Of a stretch of 64,000 bases of DNA, positions 17,942-26,327 are shown piece after piece. Every line of letters starts with the position of its first letter. Position 1 is the stretch's first letter. The notes under the pieces were generated by a model, which worked only from the letters and a program-made list of their open reading frames with translations, was not told where the DNA came from and ran no database searches. The DNA comes from Ferrovum sp. (GTDB taxonomy: Bacteria > Pseudomonadota > Gammaproteobacteria > Burkholderiales > Ferrovaceae): assembly GCA_019456405.1 (NCBI GenBank), contig WJXM01000050.1, positions 16,725 through 80,724 of the forward strand, given 5' to 3'. The position numbers were made by a program, and so were the translations under genes.

Positions 17942-19285
17942 CTAGGCATCCTCCCGAGAACCCGCAGACCGAACCCCGCTGCCACGCCGATCTTCGGCAA
18001 AGCGCAGAGCCAACTGCTGATAGAGTTCCGGCCCGAAATACGCGCTGATGGCGCGTGCCAGAAAGGTCACCGCCATGAGCGGCAAAGCCATGCGATGCCC
18101 ATCCACCATCTCGATCACGATCAGCGCGGCCGTGATCGGAGCTTGCGTCACCGCCGCCAGAAAACCGGCCATGCACAGAGTGACCCAGGGAATCAGGTCA
18201 TGGCTGCCCAGCGCGGGAGCCAAGGTCGCCCCCAGGGTGCTGCCCACCGCCAGGGCAGGCGCAAAGATCCCACCGGGGATTCCCGAATGGTAACTGAGCA
18301 CGGTGGCCAGAAAACGGGCAGGCGAAGTGTACCAAGGCACGCCTTGAACTCCTCCGTTCACCAGAGGCAAGGAAAGAGTATAACCACTCCCGAAGGAAAG
18401 CCCGTGGGTCAGCAGGCCCAGCACGGCGATCAACACCCCACAGATCCCGGCGAACACGACCGGATTTTCCTGACGCCAGCGCCATAATCCCCAGGCCCGC
18501 CCGTTTTGTGGCCACAACAGCAGGCGGCTGAAAAGTCCGCCCAGCAGACCACAGACCACCCCGCTCACCAGCACGGGACCCAGAATATGGTAATCCAGAT
18601 CATGGAGGGTAATATGCCCAAAGTAATTGTAGTTACCCAGCAGTGCAATGGAAGTCAACCCGGAGATGATGATCACCCCGAGCAACACTCCGCTGGTGCG
18701 GGTTTCCAGGCGACGGCCCAACTCTTCGATGGCGAATACCACCCCGGCCAGCGGTGTATTGAAAGCGGCCGCCACTCCAGCGGCACCGCCCGCCAGAATC
18801 AGGTCACTGGGACGCAGGACCCGGGAACGGGGCAGATAACGGTGCGCCAGAAATACCAGCGACGCCGACACCTGCACGGAAGGGCCCTCGCGTCCCGCAG
18901 AAAACCCGCCGGTCAAAGCCAGCAGTCCCACCAATACCTTGCCCACGGCAATCCGCAGGGACACCAGATGGTGAACGGGTTTCCCTTGAGCAACCAAACG
19001 GGTGGCCGCGATCACTTGCGGGATGCCGCTCCCCTGAATACCAGGAAACACTTTTTGAGTCAGGGCCACGGACACCATGCCGATGAAAGGGGTCCAGAAC
19101 AAGGGCAACCAGGGCCAATGCCGATCCAGGGCAAAAAAGAACGCCAGGGCCAGGTCGGCCCCCTTGGCAAACCCCGCCACCGCCAAACCCGCCAGCGCCG
19201 CAAAGCCCCACAGAACGAGACGCAAACGCCAGCGTGCCCGACGCCATGGGTTGAGGGAGCGCTTCAGATGAAAAGATAAAGACAT
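17942..19285 (-). CDS. CLC-family chloride channel/transporter
   Basis: The 447-residue polytopic protein has the CLC selectivity signatures GSGIPQ, GREGPSVQ (with the gating glutamate) and GIPGGIFAPALAVG. It has the length of short bacterial CLCs without CBS domains. Such proteins move chloride, usually in exchange for protons, and in E. coli assist survival of extreme acid. It lies directly upstream of glrK with no gap, suggesting co-transcription with a kinase for envelope stress. Whether it is an exchanger or a channel cannot be decided beyond the presence of the gating glutamate. Confidence 0.9.
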   Translation of the reverse strand: MSLSFHLKRSLNPWRRARWRLRLVLWGFAALAGLAVAGFAKGADLALAFFFALDRHWPWLPLFWTPFIGMVSVALTQKVFPGIQGSGIPQVIAATRLVAQGKPVHHLVSLRIAVGKVLVGLLALTGGFSAGREGPSVQVSASLVFLAHRYLPRSRVLRPSDLILAGGAAGVAAAFNTPLAGVVFAIEELGRRLETRTSGVLLGVIIISGLTSIALLGNYNYFGHITLHDLDYHILGPVLVSGVVCGLLGGLFSRLLLWPQNGRAWGLWRWRQENPVVFAGICGVLIAVLGLLTHGLSFGSGYTLSLPLVNGGVQGVPWYTSPARFLATVLSYHSGIPGGIFAPALAVGSTLGATLAPALGSHDLIPWVTLCMAGFLAAVTQAPITAALIVIEMVDGHRMALPLMAVTFLARAISAYFGPELYQQLALRFAEDRRGSGVRSAGSREDA

Positions 19286-19566
19286 GGATGGAGTCTAACC
19301 CAGGTTTACCCCCATCATAGAAATACCTATGGACTATTTCATCCCCGTTTCGTACGCACGCATCTGACCGAAACCACCCCATGGCACAGGTTCATGGCAT
19401 GGTAATTGCTGTACTCCCTTCAGAATGGAAACAATCGGGAATAGGCTTCCAATGAAGGAGTTTTGTCGATAACCCTACACGGTTGTCGAATGGCCTTCGA
19501 TCTCCCGACTAATTCAAGCAGGGCGTATCTGTCCATTGACCCTTATCAAAAGAAGGAATACCACCC
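19286..19566. other. Intergenic region with a sigma-54 promoter
   Basis: These 281 bp separate the leftward CLC gene from the rightward ferritin-like gene. A -24/-12 element occurs at 19395-19409. No TGTC-N10-GACA site, clear IHF match, terminator or convincing small ORF was found. About 146 nt would be transcribed before the GTG start at 19567. Confidence 0.6.
19395..19409 (+). promoter_or_regulatory. Sigma-54 (-24/-12) promoter upstream of the ferritin-like gene
   Basis: TGGCATG-N4-TTGCT matches the sigma-54 consensus at all but one conserved base, with exact GG/GC spacing. Predicted transcription starts near 19421. The activator is unknown. Confidence 0.55.
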
Positions 19567-20046
19567 GTGAATTCAATTGAAGAATTTTTAGCTTACTCTA
19601 TCAAACTCGAAGAAGAAGCCGTTCTTCGTTTTGATCAACTGGCGGATGCCATGGCCTCCGCCGGCAATAAGGAAGTCGGGGCACTGTTTCGACGACTGGC
19701 CGGGTATTCCCGTTTGCATTTGGGTGACGCACGCGCTCGAGCAGGGTTTCGGGACGTCCCCACCCTCGATCCGGGAAGTTTTCATTGGCCCGATATCGAA
19801 AGCCCGGAGACTGCGGCGATTTGGGCTACAGATCCGCAAATAGGGCGGGGTCAGGCTCTGGAAATTGCGCTGGAAGCCGAACGGGCGGGATTGGACTACT
19901 ACACCGGCATCGTCGAATCGACCTCGGATCCCGAAATCCTGATTCTTGCCCGCGAGTTTGCCCAAGAGGAATCTCAGCATGTGGCCGAACTGGAGAAATG
20001 GGTTGCGCTCCATGCTGCCGGCAAACCATTGCCGATCGATCATTGA
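19567..20046 (+). CDS. Ferritin-like (rubrerythrin-type) di-iron protein
   Basis: The 159-residue four-helix protein starts at a GTG with AAGGAA nine bases upstream. Putative iron ligands are Glu in KLEEEAVLRF, His in YSRLHLGD, Glu in ALEAERAGLDYY and E..H in QEESQHVAELEKW. The second helix has SRLH where many relatives have an E..H pair, so one carboxylate ligand may be missing or supplied elsewhere. There is no C-terminal rubredoxin domain. It could take part in peroxide reduction or iron handling. It stands alone behind a sigma-54-type promoter. Confidence 0.75.
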   Translation: MNSIEEFLAYSIKLEEEAVLRFDQLADAMASAGNKEVGALFRRLAGYSRLHLGDARARAGFRDVPTLDPGSFHWPDIESPETAAIWATDPQIGRGQALEIALEAERAGLDYYTGIVESTSDPEILILAREFAQEESQHVAELEKWVALHAAGKPLPIDH

Positions 20047-20088
20047 GGGACTAGCCCAGGTTTGTCCCTGCAATGACACTTCGCGGAC

Positions 20089-21285
20089 TCATTCATCGAC
20101 ATCTGCGCAATAGTCCATGAATGCGTCCAGACTCATCGGTTTGGCGATGAGATAGCCCTGCGCGATATCGCAATTCAAACTTTTCAGCACCTCCCAGTCC
20201 TGTTGGGTTTCCACGCCCTCGGCTACACTCTTGACCTTCAGTTTGCGTGCCAGGCCGATACTCGATTCAACCATGATGCGCATTGCTTCGTTGTGGGCAA
20301 TGTCTTTCACGAAGGACTGGTCGATTTTCAATTCGCTGAAGGCGATCCGCATCAGTTGCTGCATACTGGAATAACCCGTACCAAAATCATCGATGGAAAG
20401 ACCAAAACCATGCATGCGCAGGCGCGCCAAATTTTCCAGAGCGGGGGCCACATCGGTCATGGCCGCCGATTCGGTGATTTCGAGAACGATGCTGCGGGGA
20501 TCCACTCCGGCATCGAGTACCCCTCGAGTGATCCGGTCGGCCAGGGTGATGTCCGTGAGCGAGGTCAGGGACAGATTGATCGAAATGACGAGCGAATGGC
20601 CTTTATCCCGCAGGGAGCGGCAGGCAGCCACCGACTTTTCCAGCATCATGAAGGTCAGTTCATCCATCTCCTGTGCTTTCTCCAGAAGCGGGATGAAGGC
20701 ATAAGGAGCGGTCACGCCGCATTTGGGATGAATCCAGCGCGCCAACGCCTCCGCCCCTATCAATCGCCCTGTTTTCATGTCCACCTTGGGTTGAAAGTAC
20801 GGTTCAAACTGTTTCGCCTTCATTCCCTGCCGGATTTCCTCGAAAGTGAACACCCGTAAGGCACCCTGGGATTGTCGCACCCTGTTTTCCCCCCGTTCGT
20901 AACGTAAAATCAACGCCTCGAGTTGGGCCAGCGTAATGGGTTTTTCGACGGCCCCCAGCAACTTGACGCCGTAGGCTTCAGACATCTTTTCCACCGAAAC
21001 CAGCAACACCCGTTCCAACATGCTGAGAATGATGACCGCGGCCGTATTGTTTTCCTGCCCCAGGTGGCGCAGGAACTCCATGCCATCCATTTCCGGCATG
21101 TCCATGTCGCAAAGCACGATGTCCACCGACCGGGGGTTCACAACATGCAGTATCTCGAGTGCCTGCCTGCCATTGCCTGCCTCCCGTACCTCGATGGCCC
21201 CCAACGAACGCAGCATGGCAACCACCATCCGGCGCTGAAAATCATCATCTTCGACCACCAGAAAATTCAGTTCGCTCGCAATCAT
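20089..21285 (-). CDS. Response regulator with EAL c-di-GMP phosphodiesterase domain
   Basis: The 398-residue protein has an N-terminal receiver (VVEDDDFQRR; phospho-acceptor in VLCDMDMPEMDG) and a complete EAL domain from about residue 150. The catalytic set is present: GAEALARW, INLSLTSLTD, LEITESA, DDFGTGYSS, KIDQSFV, AEGVETQ and QGYLIAKPM. It should hydrolyse c-di-GMP to pGpG under control of phosphorylation. The start ATG at 21285 overlaps the stop of the hybrid kinase gene as ATGA, which marks that kinase as the probable partner; a longer in-frame start would lie inside the kinase gene. Confidence 0.92.
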   Translation of the reverse strand: MIASELNFLVVEDDDFQRRMVVAMLRSLGAIEVREAGNGRQALEILHVVNPRSVDIVLCDMDMPEMDGMEFLRHLGQENNTAAVIILSMLERVLLVSVEKMSEAYGVKLLGAVEKPITLAQLEALILRYERGENRVRQSQGALRVFTFEEIRQGMKAKQFEPYFQPKVDMKTGRLIGAEALARWIHPKCGVTAPYAFIPLLEKAQEMDELTFMMLEKSVAACRSLRDKGHSLVISINLSLTSLTDITLADRITRGVLDAGVDPRSIVLEITESAAMTDVAPALENLARLRMHGFGLSIDDFGTGYSSMQQLMRIAFSELKIDQSFVKDIAHNEAMRIMVESSIGLARKLKVKSVAEGVETQQDWEVLKSLNCDIAQGYLIAKPMSLDAFMDYCADVDE

Positions 21286-24200
21286 TGGTTTACCCCATTC
21301 CCTTCCTTCAATTCCATGCAATGGGTCTCCAACCGTTTGATGGCTTCATCCAGCCCCATCATGGCCGCACGCGCATCCGCCCATTTCCCCTCCCGCATGG
21401 CCTGCTCGATGACGGCGCACGCGCTGGCGATGTCCGTTGCCCCCACCATCCGGCTCGAGCCTTTCATGCGATGGGCCGTGCGCTCACCCTTGACGCGATC
21501 CTCCTCCTGTTCCAGCAAGCCGCCCAACTGGGCGCGGTCGGCACGAAGATGCACCTGAAAGTCACGCAGCACCCGAATTTGCTCGGCAGGCTCCGGTACC
21601 GCCTGACTCAGCGCGGCATAATCGATGGGGCCTGGGGACTGTCCGCCGCCTCCCGTTTGCAGCAAGGCTGCAGATTGGGGAAGGTCCGTCCCGGAGAGAT
21701 GCAGCCATTTTTTCAGCGCCTCTTTCAGCAGTGACAAATCCGCAGGTTTGACCAGCAACGCATCCATGCCGGCGTTCTGGCAGCGTTCATTTTCTTCGGC
21801 AAGCGCATTGGCCGTCCAGGCGATGATGGGCGTGCGCGGCAGTCTTTCCCTGGCCTCGATCCGGCGTATCTCCTGGGTGAGCGCATACCCGTCCATCTCC
21901 GGCATGTGACAGTCGGTGATCACCAGCGCAAAGCGCCCCTCTCGCCACAGAGCCAGTGCGACCTGTCCATTCTCGGCGGCCTCGGCCCGCAGACCGAGCA
22001 ACTCGATCTGGCGCACCAACAGATCGCGGTTGATCGGATGATCGTCCACCGCCAACACCAGCGGCGCATCCGCGTCGCCCTCCAGAAGCGGTTGAATCCG
22101 CTTGTGTGTCACCTCGGACGAGGAAGTCACCATCCTATCCCCCGGCATCGCAGAAACCGGCAGGGTGAAGGTCACGCTGAAGGTGGAACCCCGGCCTGGT
22201 TCGCTGTCCAGTTCGAGTTGACCATCCATCAAATCCGTCAGGCGGCGGCAGATCGACAGCCCCAGTCCGGTACCGCCATACATGCGTGCCGTGTCGGCAC
22301 TCTCCTGGCGGTAGCGTTGAAACAAGTGCTGCCGGACTTCCTTGGCAATACCGATGCCGGTATCCTTGACCGAGAAGCGTATGCGCTCACTGCTGTCGAG
22401 CCGCTCGAGGAGTTCGGCGCGCAGTTCGATCTCCCCGCTCTGAGTGAATCTGAGCGCATTGCTGACGAAGTTGTTGAGCACCTGCGACAGGCGCAGCGGG
22501 TCGACGATATGCGCCATACCCAGCCGGGCATCGGCGTGTTGCCACAGCAACAGGGACTTGGAACTGGCCACCCGCGAATAAGTGTGGACGACCTCTTGCA
22601 GCAAGCGGGGGATCGAGATGGATTGAGGGGAAAGGGTCAGTTTCCCTTCCTCGATCTTCGACCAATCCAGGATGTCGTTGACGATGCGCAGCAAACTCCG
22701 GCCAGAATCCCACACGGCCCCCAATGTCTCGTCCTGGTCGTGATCGAGGGGGGTCAGGGACAGTACTTCCAGCATACCCAACATCCCGGTGAGCGGGGTG
22801 CGGATTTCATGGCTCATGGTGGCAAGAAACGAATCCTTCGCGCGGTTGGCCAGTTCCGCGGCTTCTTTCGCAACGAAAAGTTTTTGTTCGGCCTGTTTGC
22901 GCTCGGTGATGTCATGCACGACACCGATGAAACGGCATTTACCTTCCAGTCGCATTTCGCTCACGGCCAGGCACATCGGAAAAACACTGCCGTCCTTGCG
23001 CTGCCCCACGACTTCGCGCCCGGAGCCAACGATGTGCGCCTCGCCGGTCGCCAGATAACGCCCGATATAGCCATCATGTTGGCTGCGATAGGGTTCCGGC
23101 ATCAACATGCGGATGTTCTGTCCGATGATCTCGGTGACCTCGTAACCGAACAGGGATCTGCTGGCCAGATTGGCCGTCTCGATGATGCCACGCTCATCGA
23201 TGGTGATGATGACATCCACCACCGTATCCAGAATGGCCTGGATGCGCGTGGCGCTTTCGCGCAGTGCGGCCTGTGTTGCATATTCCCTGCTCACATCGCG
23301 AAACACCAACACCGTTCCGATCACCTCGCCCGCACGACTGAGAATGGGGGCGCAACTGTCGGCGATAGGGCACTCGCTGCCATCGCGCGCGATCAACACG
23401 GTATCGTTGGCCAATCCGTAAGTGACGCCTTGTGCCAAGGTTTCCGCCACGGGAAGAAAGGCAGGCTGACGCGTCTTCTGGTTGATGATGTGAAAAACAT
23501 CTTCCACTGGCCGACCAGCCGCTTCCATTTGAGACCAGCCGACCAGCCGCTCCGCAACGGCGTTCAGGCGCGTCACCCGACCTTCGGCATCCGTCGCCAG
23601 CACCCCATCGCCGATGGAGTTGAGCGTGACGGACAGATTTTCTTCGCTGGCGCGCAAAACATCGCGAGCATCACTCAATGCCTTGTTTGCCTCTTCTTTG
23701 GCCCGGAGTCGCAAGCGCGTTTCGCGATAGACGATGTAGACGGCGACCAAAGCCAGCCCCACCGCCAGCAGACTGACGATGGAAATCGATATCAGCAACA
23801 GGCTCAGATCCATACGGAATCGGGCCGTGCGCCGTTCCAGCAAGTCACCTTCCAGTCGGTCGAAGTCGTTCAACTCGGCGCGAATTTCGTCCATCAACCG
23901 CTTGCCCGAACCGCTGCGCAATATTTTTAGTGCGTCTTCAGCACGTTGGCCGCCATATAACGCCAAAACCTCCCTCATCTCCAGCAACTTTGCCTCAACC
24001 AGGGGGTCCAGCACATCCAATCGGCGTTTCTGGACCGGGTTATCCTGGGTAAGTCGGCGCAATTCCGCCAACTGGGACGGAATGCTGTCGCGCACTTCCA
24101 GGTAGGGTGCCAGAAAACCCTTATCCCCCGTCAGAAGATAGCCGCGCTGACCAGCTTCGGTATCTTTCAGGCTGGAAAGCAACCCATTCGACTTCTCCAA

Positions 24201-24335
24201 TACCCGAAAAGTGTGTCTCTGCCATCGGTCGGCGTCTTCGCTCTGCCTGAACAACCAAAACGACAGCAGCGCCACCAGCACAATCAGCAGACCCACACTG
24301 CCGAACCAGAGCGCTATTTTAGAAGCGGTTTTCAA
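21282..24335 (-). CDS. Hybrid sensor histidine kinase (CHASE3-PAS-PAS-HisKA-HATPase-REC-HPt)
   Basis: The 1017-residue protein has a membrane helix at about 8-28 and a CHASE3-type periplasmic domain (LKDTEAGQRGYLLTGD). A second helix lies near 175-200. Two PAS domains follow (the second with the family text RSLFGYEVTEIIGQNIRMLMP), then the H box MSHEIRTPLTGMLG and an ATPase domain. The receiver has its phospho-acceptor in VITDCHMPEMDGYA, and the C-terminal HPt domain has its His in TAHRMKGSSRMVGA. This is a full phosphorelay ending in HPt, well suited to pass phosphate to the REC-EAL protein whose gene overlaps its stop. The signal is unknown. Confidence 0.93.
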   Translation of the reverse strand: MKTASKIALWFGSVGLLIVLVALLSFWLFRQSEDADRWQRHTFRVLEKSNGLLSSLKDTEAGQRGYLLTGDKGFLAPYLEVRDSIPSQLAELRRLTQDNPVQKRRLDVLDPLVEAKLLEMREVLALYGGQRAEDALKILRSGSGKRLMDEIRAELNDFDRLEGDLLERRTARFRMDLSLLLISISIVSLLAVGLALVAVYIVYRETRLRLRAKEEANKALSDARDVLRASEENLSVTLNSIGDGVLATDAEGRVTRLNAVAERLVGWSQMEAAGRPVEDVFHIINQKTRQPAFLPVAETLAQGVTYGLANDTVLIARDGSECPIADSCAPILSRAGEVIGTVLVFRDVSREYATQAALRESATRIQAILDTVVDVIITIDERGIIETANLASRSLFGYEVTEIIGQNIRMLMPEPYRSQHDGYIGRYLATGEAHIVGSGREVVGQRKDGSVFPMCLAVSEMRLEGKCRFIGVVHDITERKQAEQKLFVAKEAAELANRAKDSFLATMSHEIRTPLTGMLGMLEVLSLTPLDHDQDETLGAVWDSGRSLLRIVNDILDWSKIEEGKLTLSPQSISIPRLLQEVVHTYSRVASSKSLLLWQHADARLGMAHIVDPLRLSQVLNNFVSNALRFTQSGEIELRAELLERLDSSERIRFSVKDTGIGIAKEVRQHLFQRYRQESADTARMYGGTGLGLSICRRLTDLMDGQLELDSEPGRGSTFSVTFTLPVSAMPGDRMVTSSSEVTHKRIQPLLEGDADAPLVLAVDDHPINRDLLVRQIELLGLRAEAAENGQVALALWREGRFALVITDCHMPEMDGYALTQEIRRIEARERLPRTPIIAWTANALAEENERCQNAGMDALLVKPADLSLLKEALKKWLHLSGTDLPQSAALLQTGGGGQSPGPIDYAALSQAVPEPAEQIRVLRDFQVHLRADRAQLGGLLEQEEDRVKGERTAHRMKGSSRMVGATDIASACAVIEQAMREGKWADARAAMMGLDEAIKRLETHCMELKEGNGVNQ

Positions 24336-24380
24336 AGAATCATTCTCCTTTGAATCTATTGCAAAAAAATATACCCCCCC

Positions 24381-24412
24381 CCGGAGTTATCGTATTGTAA
24401 TACCGTAACCGG
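24381..24412. repeat. Imperfect dyad upstream of the hybrid kinase gene
   Basis: Near-symmetric arms meet at a GT centre: left arm ending TTATCGTATT, right arm beginning AATACCGTAA, with an outer CCGG on each side. Apart from this dyad and a run of nine C just beside it, the 24336-24569 gap holds nothing I can name. It could be an operator or an RNA hairpin. Confidence 0.35.
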
Positions 24413-24569
24413 GCAGCGAAATATTTCCACCAAAAAAATTTCTCATCCCCCTCCCGGCAAAGAGAGAAGGAGCGAACCACGGGGGCGGATTGCAAGGAGA
24501 TTGGTTCAGGCCAATGTTCTGGCGGACTTGCTTGAATGCACGTTGCAGGTTGACCGTTCCAGCAATGCG

Positions 24570-24794
24570 TCAGGGAGTTGTTTGCCAGGAAATATCGATT
24601 TTTCTATGGCTCGATACACAGTCTCGCAGATAAAGGTTTATGAGACTCTGGTACGGAACACCCTTTTCGTCAGCCATTTGTTTGAAATAGCCAATAACAT
24701 CTTCGCTCAACCGCATGGTGACGGATTTTTTAAGTTTGGCTGCATAGGGATTTTTGCGGGATTTCATTTTTGACAGATCATATTCAGTTTTCAT
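24570..24794 (-). CDS. brnA: BrnA-type antitoxin
   Basis: The 74-residue protein has the BrnA layout: a basic N-terminus, KLKKSVTMRLSEDVIGYFK (ribbon-helix-helix DNA-binding segment) and GVPYQSLINLYLRDC. It should neutralise BrnT and repress the operon. Its start overlaps the brnT stop as ATGA. In brnTA operons the toxin gene comes first, as here. The locus is visibly AT-richer than its flanks, which fits horizontal acquisition. Confidence 0.88.
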   Translation of the reverse strand: MKTEYDLSKMKSRKNPYAAKLKKSVTMRLSEDVIGYFKQMADEKGVPYQSLINLYLRDCVSSHRKIDISWQTTP

Positions 24795-25081
24795 GGTCTA
24801 ACTCCTTGATAATATTTACCCTCATTTTTTGTAGCTTTTCTTGCCGAGATGATTCGAACCGTACTGCCTTGGTTACATTCGCAATGACAGACAATCAGAA
24901 GGCGAGCTTCATCACTGAAACCAAGCATCAGAAATCTGTCTTCTGACACCGAATTATCTTCATCAAAGAATTGCACGGCAAACTCGTCGTAGAAGACAGA
25001 TTGAGCCTCCTCGAACGAAATGCCGTGCTTCTTCCTGTTTGAGGCCGCTTTGGTTATATCCCACTCAAACTTGATTATCAA
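24791..25081 (-). CDS. brnT: BrnT-type ribonuclease toxin
   Basis: The 96-residue protein shows FEWDITKAASNRKKHGISFEEA and the C-terminal VRIISARKATKNE, the conserved ends of BrnT toxins. These are RelE-fold ribonucleases that stop translation. No ATG fits the start; a TTG at 25081 gives the family N-terminus (FEWD) at once. The -10 element of the only clear promoter lies directly in front of that TTG, so translation may be leaderless or start slightly downstream. Confidence 0.87.
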   Translation of the reverse strand: MIIKFEWDITKAASNRKKHGISFEEAQSVFYDEFAVQFFDEDNSVSEDRFLMLGFSDEARLLIVCHCECNQGSTVRIISARKATKNEGKYYQGVRP

Positions 25082-25112
25082 TACATTGTATGTATGCGGT
25101 GCAAATTGTCAA
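25081..25112 (-). promoter_or_regulatory. brnTA promoter with overlapping palindrome
   Basis: On the minus strand TTGACA (25112-25107) and TACAAT (25090-25085) are 16 bp apart. The -10 lies inside the perfect palindrome ATACATTGTAT (25081-25091), a likely operator for BrnA autoregulation. Confidence 0.55.
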
Positions 25113-25203
25113 GAAATCCTTTCTGGAAATCAAGGTCTATTTGACTTTTGTCATTAGCCAGACCAGACTGGGCCGATGGGGTGTTCAACAGGAAGGAGAT
25201 GTC

Positions 25204-25452
25204 ATGCACCCCATTGATATGCTGCAAGCCAAATCTTCCCTGTCTCGCCTAGTAGACGACATCGAGCAAGGCCGGGAACGTGAAATCATCATTGCGCGCA
25301 ATGGTCGTCCTGCTGCCAGGTTGGTGCCCATGAATAGTGCACCGACAGGTCAACGTCTGGGTGTGGCCAAGGGTTTGTTTGAGGTGCCTGACAGTATCGA
25401 CACGCACAATGATGAAGTGGCTCGGTTATTCATGGGTGGAGGTAGCCGTTGA
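25204..25452 (+). CDS. Orphan Phd/YefM-family antitoxin
   Basis: The 82-residue protein (start MHPIDMLQAKSSLSRLVDDI) is a typical Phd/YefM antitoxin: an N-terminal DNA-binding fold, IIIARNGRPAARLVP and an acidic C-terminal tail. AAGGAGAT lies just before the chosen ATG. No complete toxin gene follows. The overlapping frame after the stop reads EELPAHPQVRNLIMTA, which weakly recalls the LP.H..DPFDR.LI segment near the end of PIN-domain VapC toxins, so a toxin remnant is possible. It is divergent from brnTA and lies 88 bp before a tRNA gene. Confidence 0.8.
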   Translation: MHPIDMLQAKSSLSRLVDDIEQGREREIIIARNGRPAARLVPMNSAPTGQRLGVAKGLFEVPDSIDTHNDEVARLFMGGGSR

Positions 25453-25540
25453 AGAGTTACCCGCTCACCCTCAAGTACGGAATCTGATTATGACTGCAGG
25501 AGTGGCGACTTGGCCGCTGAAGGCCGTCAATTCGGAGGGG

Positions 25541-25617
<77 letters not shown>

Positions 25618-25628
25618 ACAAGCGCTGC

Positions 25629-25657
25629 ATTTTAACCCTTGACCGGACTTTCCTCAA
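25629..25657 (-). promoter_or_regulatory. Promoter of tRNA-Met
   Basis: On the minus strand TTGAGG (25657-25652) and TAAAAT (25634-25629) are separated by 17 bp and end about 11 bp before the tRNA 5' end. Confidence 0.55.
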
Positions 25658-25722
25658 GCCCCTGATTCAATATTTTTTGGTATGATGACCCTGTTCACCC
25701 ATAAAACCCAAGGATGGTTCCC

Positions 25723-26292
25723 ATGATCCACCGCTCTCTGGTACATCTCTGGCTCTTGTTGCTCGGTTTTTTCCCCTTGCTGGTCAGTGCGGCACCCGCC
25801 CAGGGAGAGCAGACCTTCGATGAGGACGCCATCGTCAAGGATGCCAGTCAGTTTTTTGGCCAGACCACGGAAGGATTGGCCAAACTGATCGAGAAAGCCT
25901 TTCGTGAGAAAGGACGCCCCAATGGCTACATCAAGGGAGAAGAAGTCGCCGGTGCCATCGCTGTCGGACTGCGTTACGGGGACGGCGATCTGGTCATGAA
26001 GGACGGGGCTGCGCGCAAAGTCTACTGGACCGGTCCGTCCGTCGGTTTTGACCTGGGAGGAGATGCCACCAAGGTATTCGTTCTGGTCTACCATCTGCCC
26101 TCCACCAATGCCATTTTCCAGCGCTACCCCGGCGTCGACGGCAGTCTCTACTTTATCGGTGGCGCCGGCATCAACTACCAACAACGGGGTGATGTCATCC
26201 TGGCCCCGATCCGACTGGGCGTGGGTCTGCGTGAAGGCGCCAGTGTCGGTTACATGCATTACACCCCGGAAAAAACCTGGAACCCGTTCTGA
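25723..26292 (+). CDS. Exported DUF1134 (EipA-like) envelope protein
   Basis: The 189-residue precursor has a clear signal peptide ([18 protein letters not shown]). The DUF1134 body includes [23 protein letters not shown] and a C-terminal [21 protein letters not shown]. Family member EipA of Brucella supports cell-envelope integrity; here the role is inferred from family only. ATG 25723 is preferred because AAGGAT lies nine bases upstream; an ATG three codons earlier overlaps that site. It is divergent from tRNA-Met and followed by miaB after 35 bp. Confidence 0.8.
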   Translation: MIHRSLVHLWLLLLGFFPLLVSAAPAQGEQTFDEDAIVKDASQFFGQTTEGLAKLIEKAFREKGRPNGYIKGEEVAGAIAVGLRYGDGDLVMKDGAARKVYWTGPSVGFDLGGDATKVFVLVYHLPSTNAIFQRYPGVDGSLYFIGGAGINYQQRGDVILAPIRLGVGLREGASVGYMHYTPEKTWNPF

Positions 26293-26327
26293 ACACTCTC
26301 TTTTCCATAGGTCATATCGCCGTTTCA

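Noticed and set aside
19381..19392. Another TGGCAC near the ferritin-like gene as a -24 box
   Set aside because: No GC/TTGC at the required distance; only the copy at 19395 has correct spacing.
21906..23930. 674-codon open frame on the plus strand
   Set aside because: It lies wholly antisense to the hybrid kinase gene, has no family motif and a His/Gln/Arg-rich composition typical of a shadow frame.
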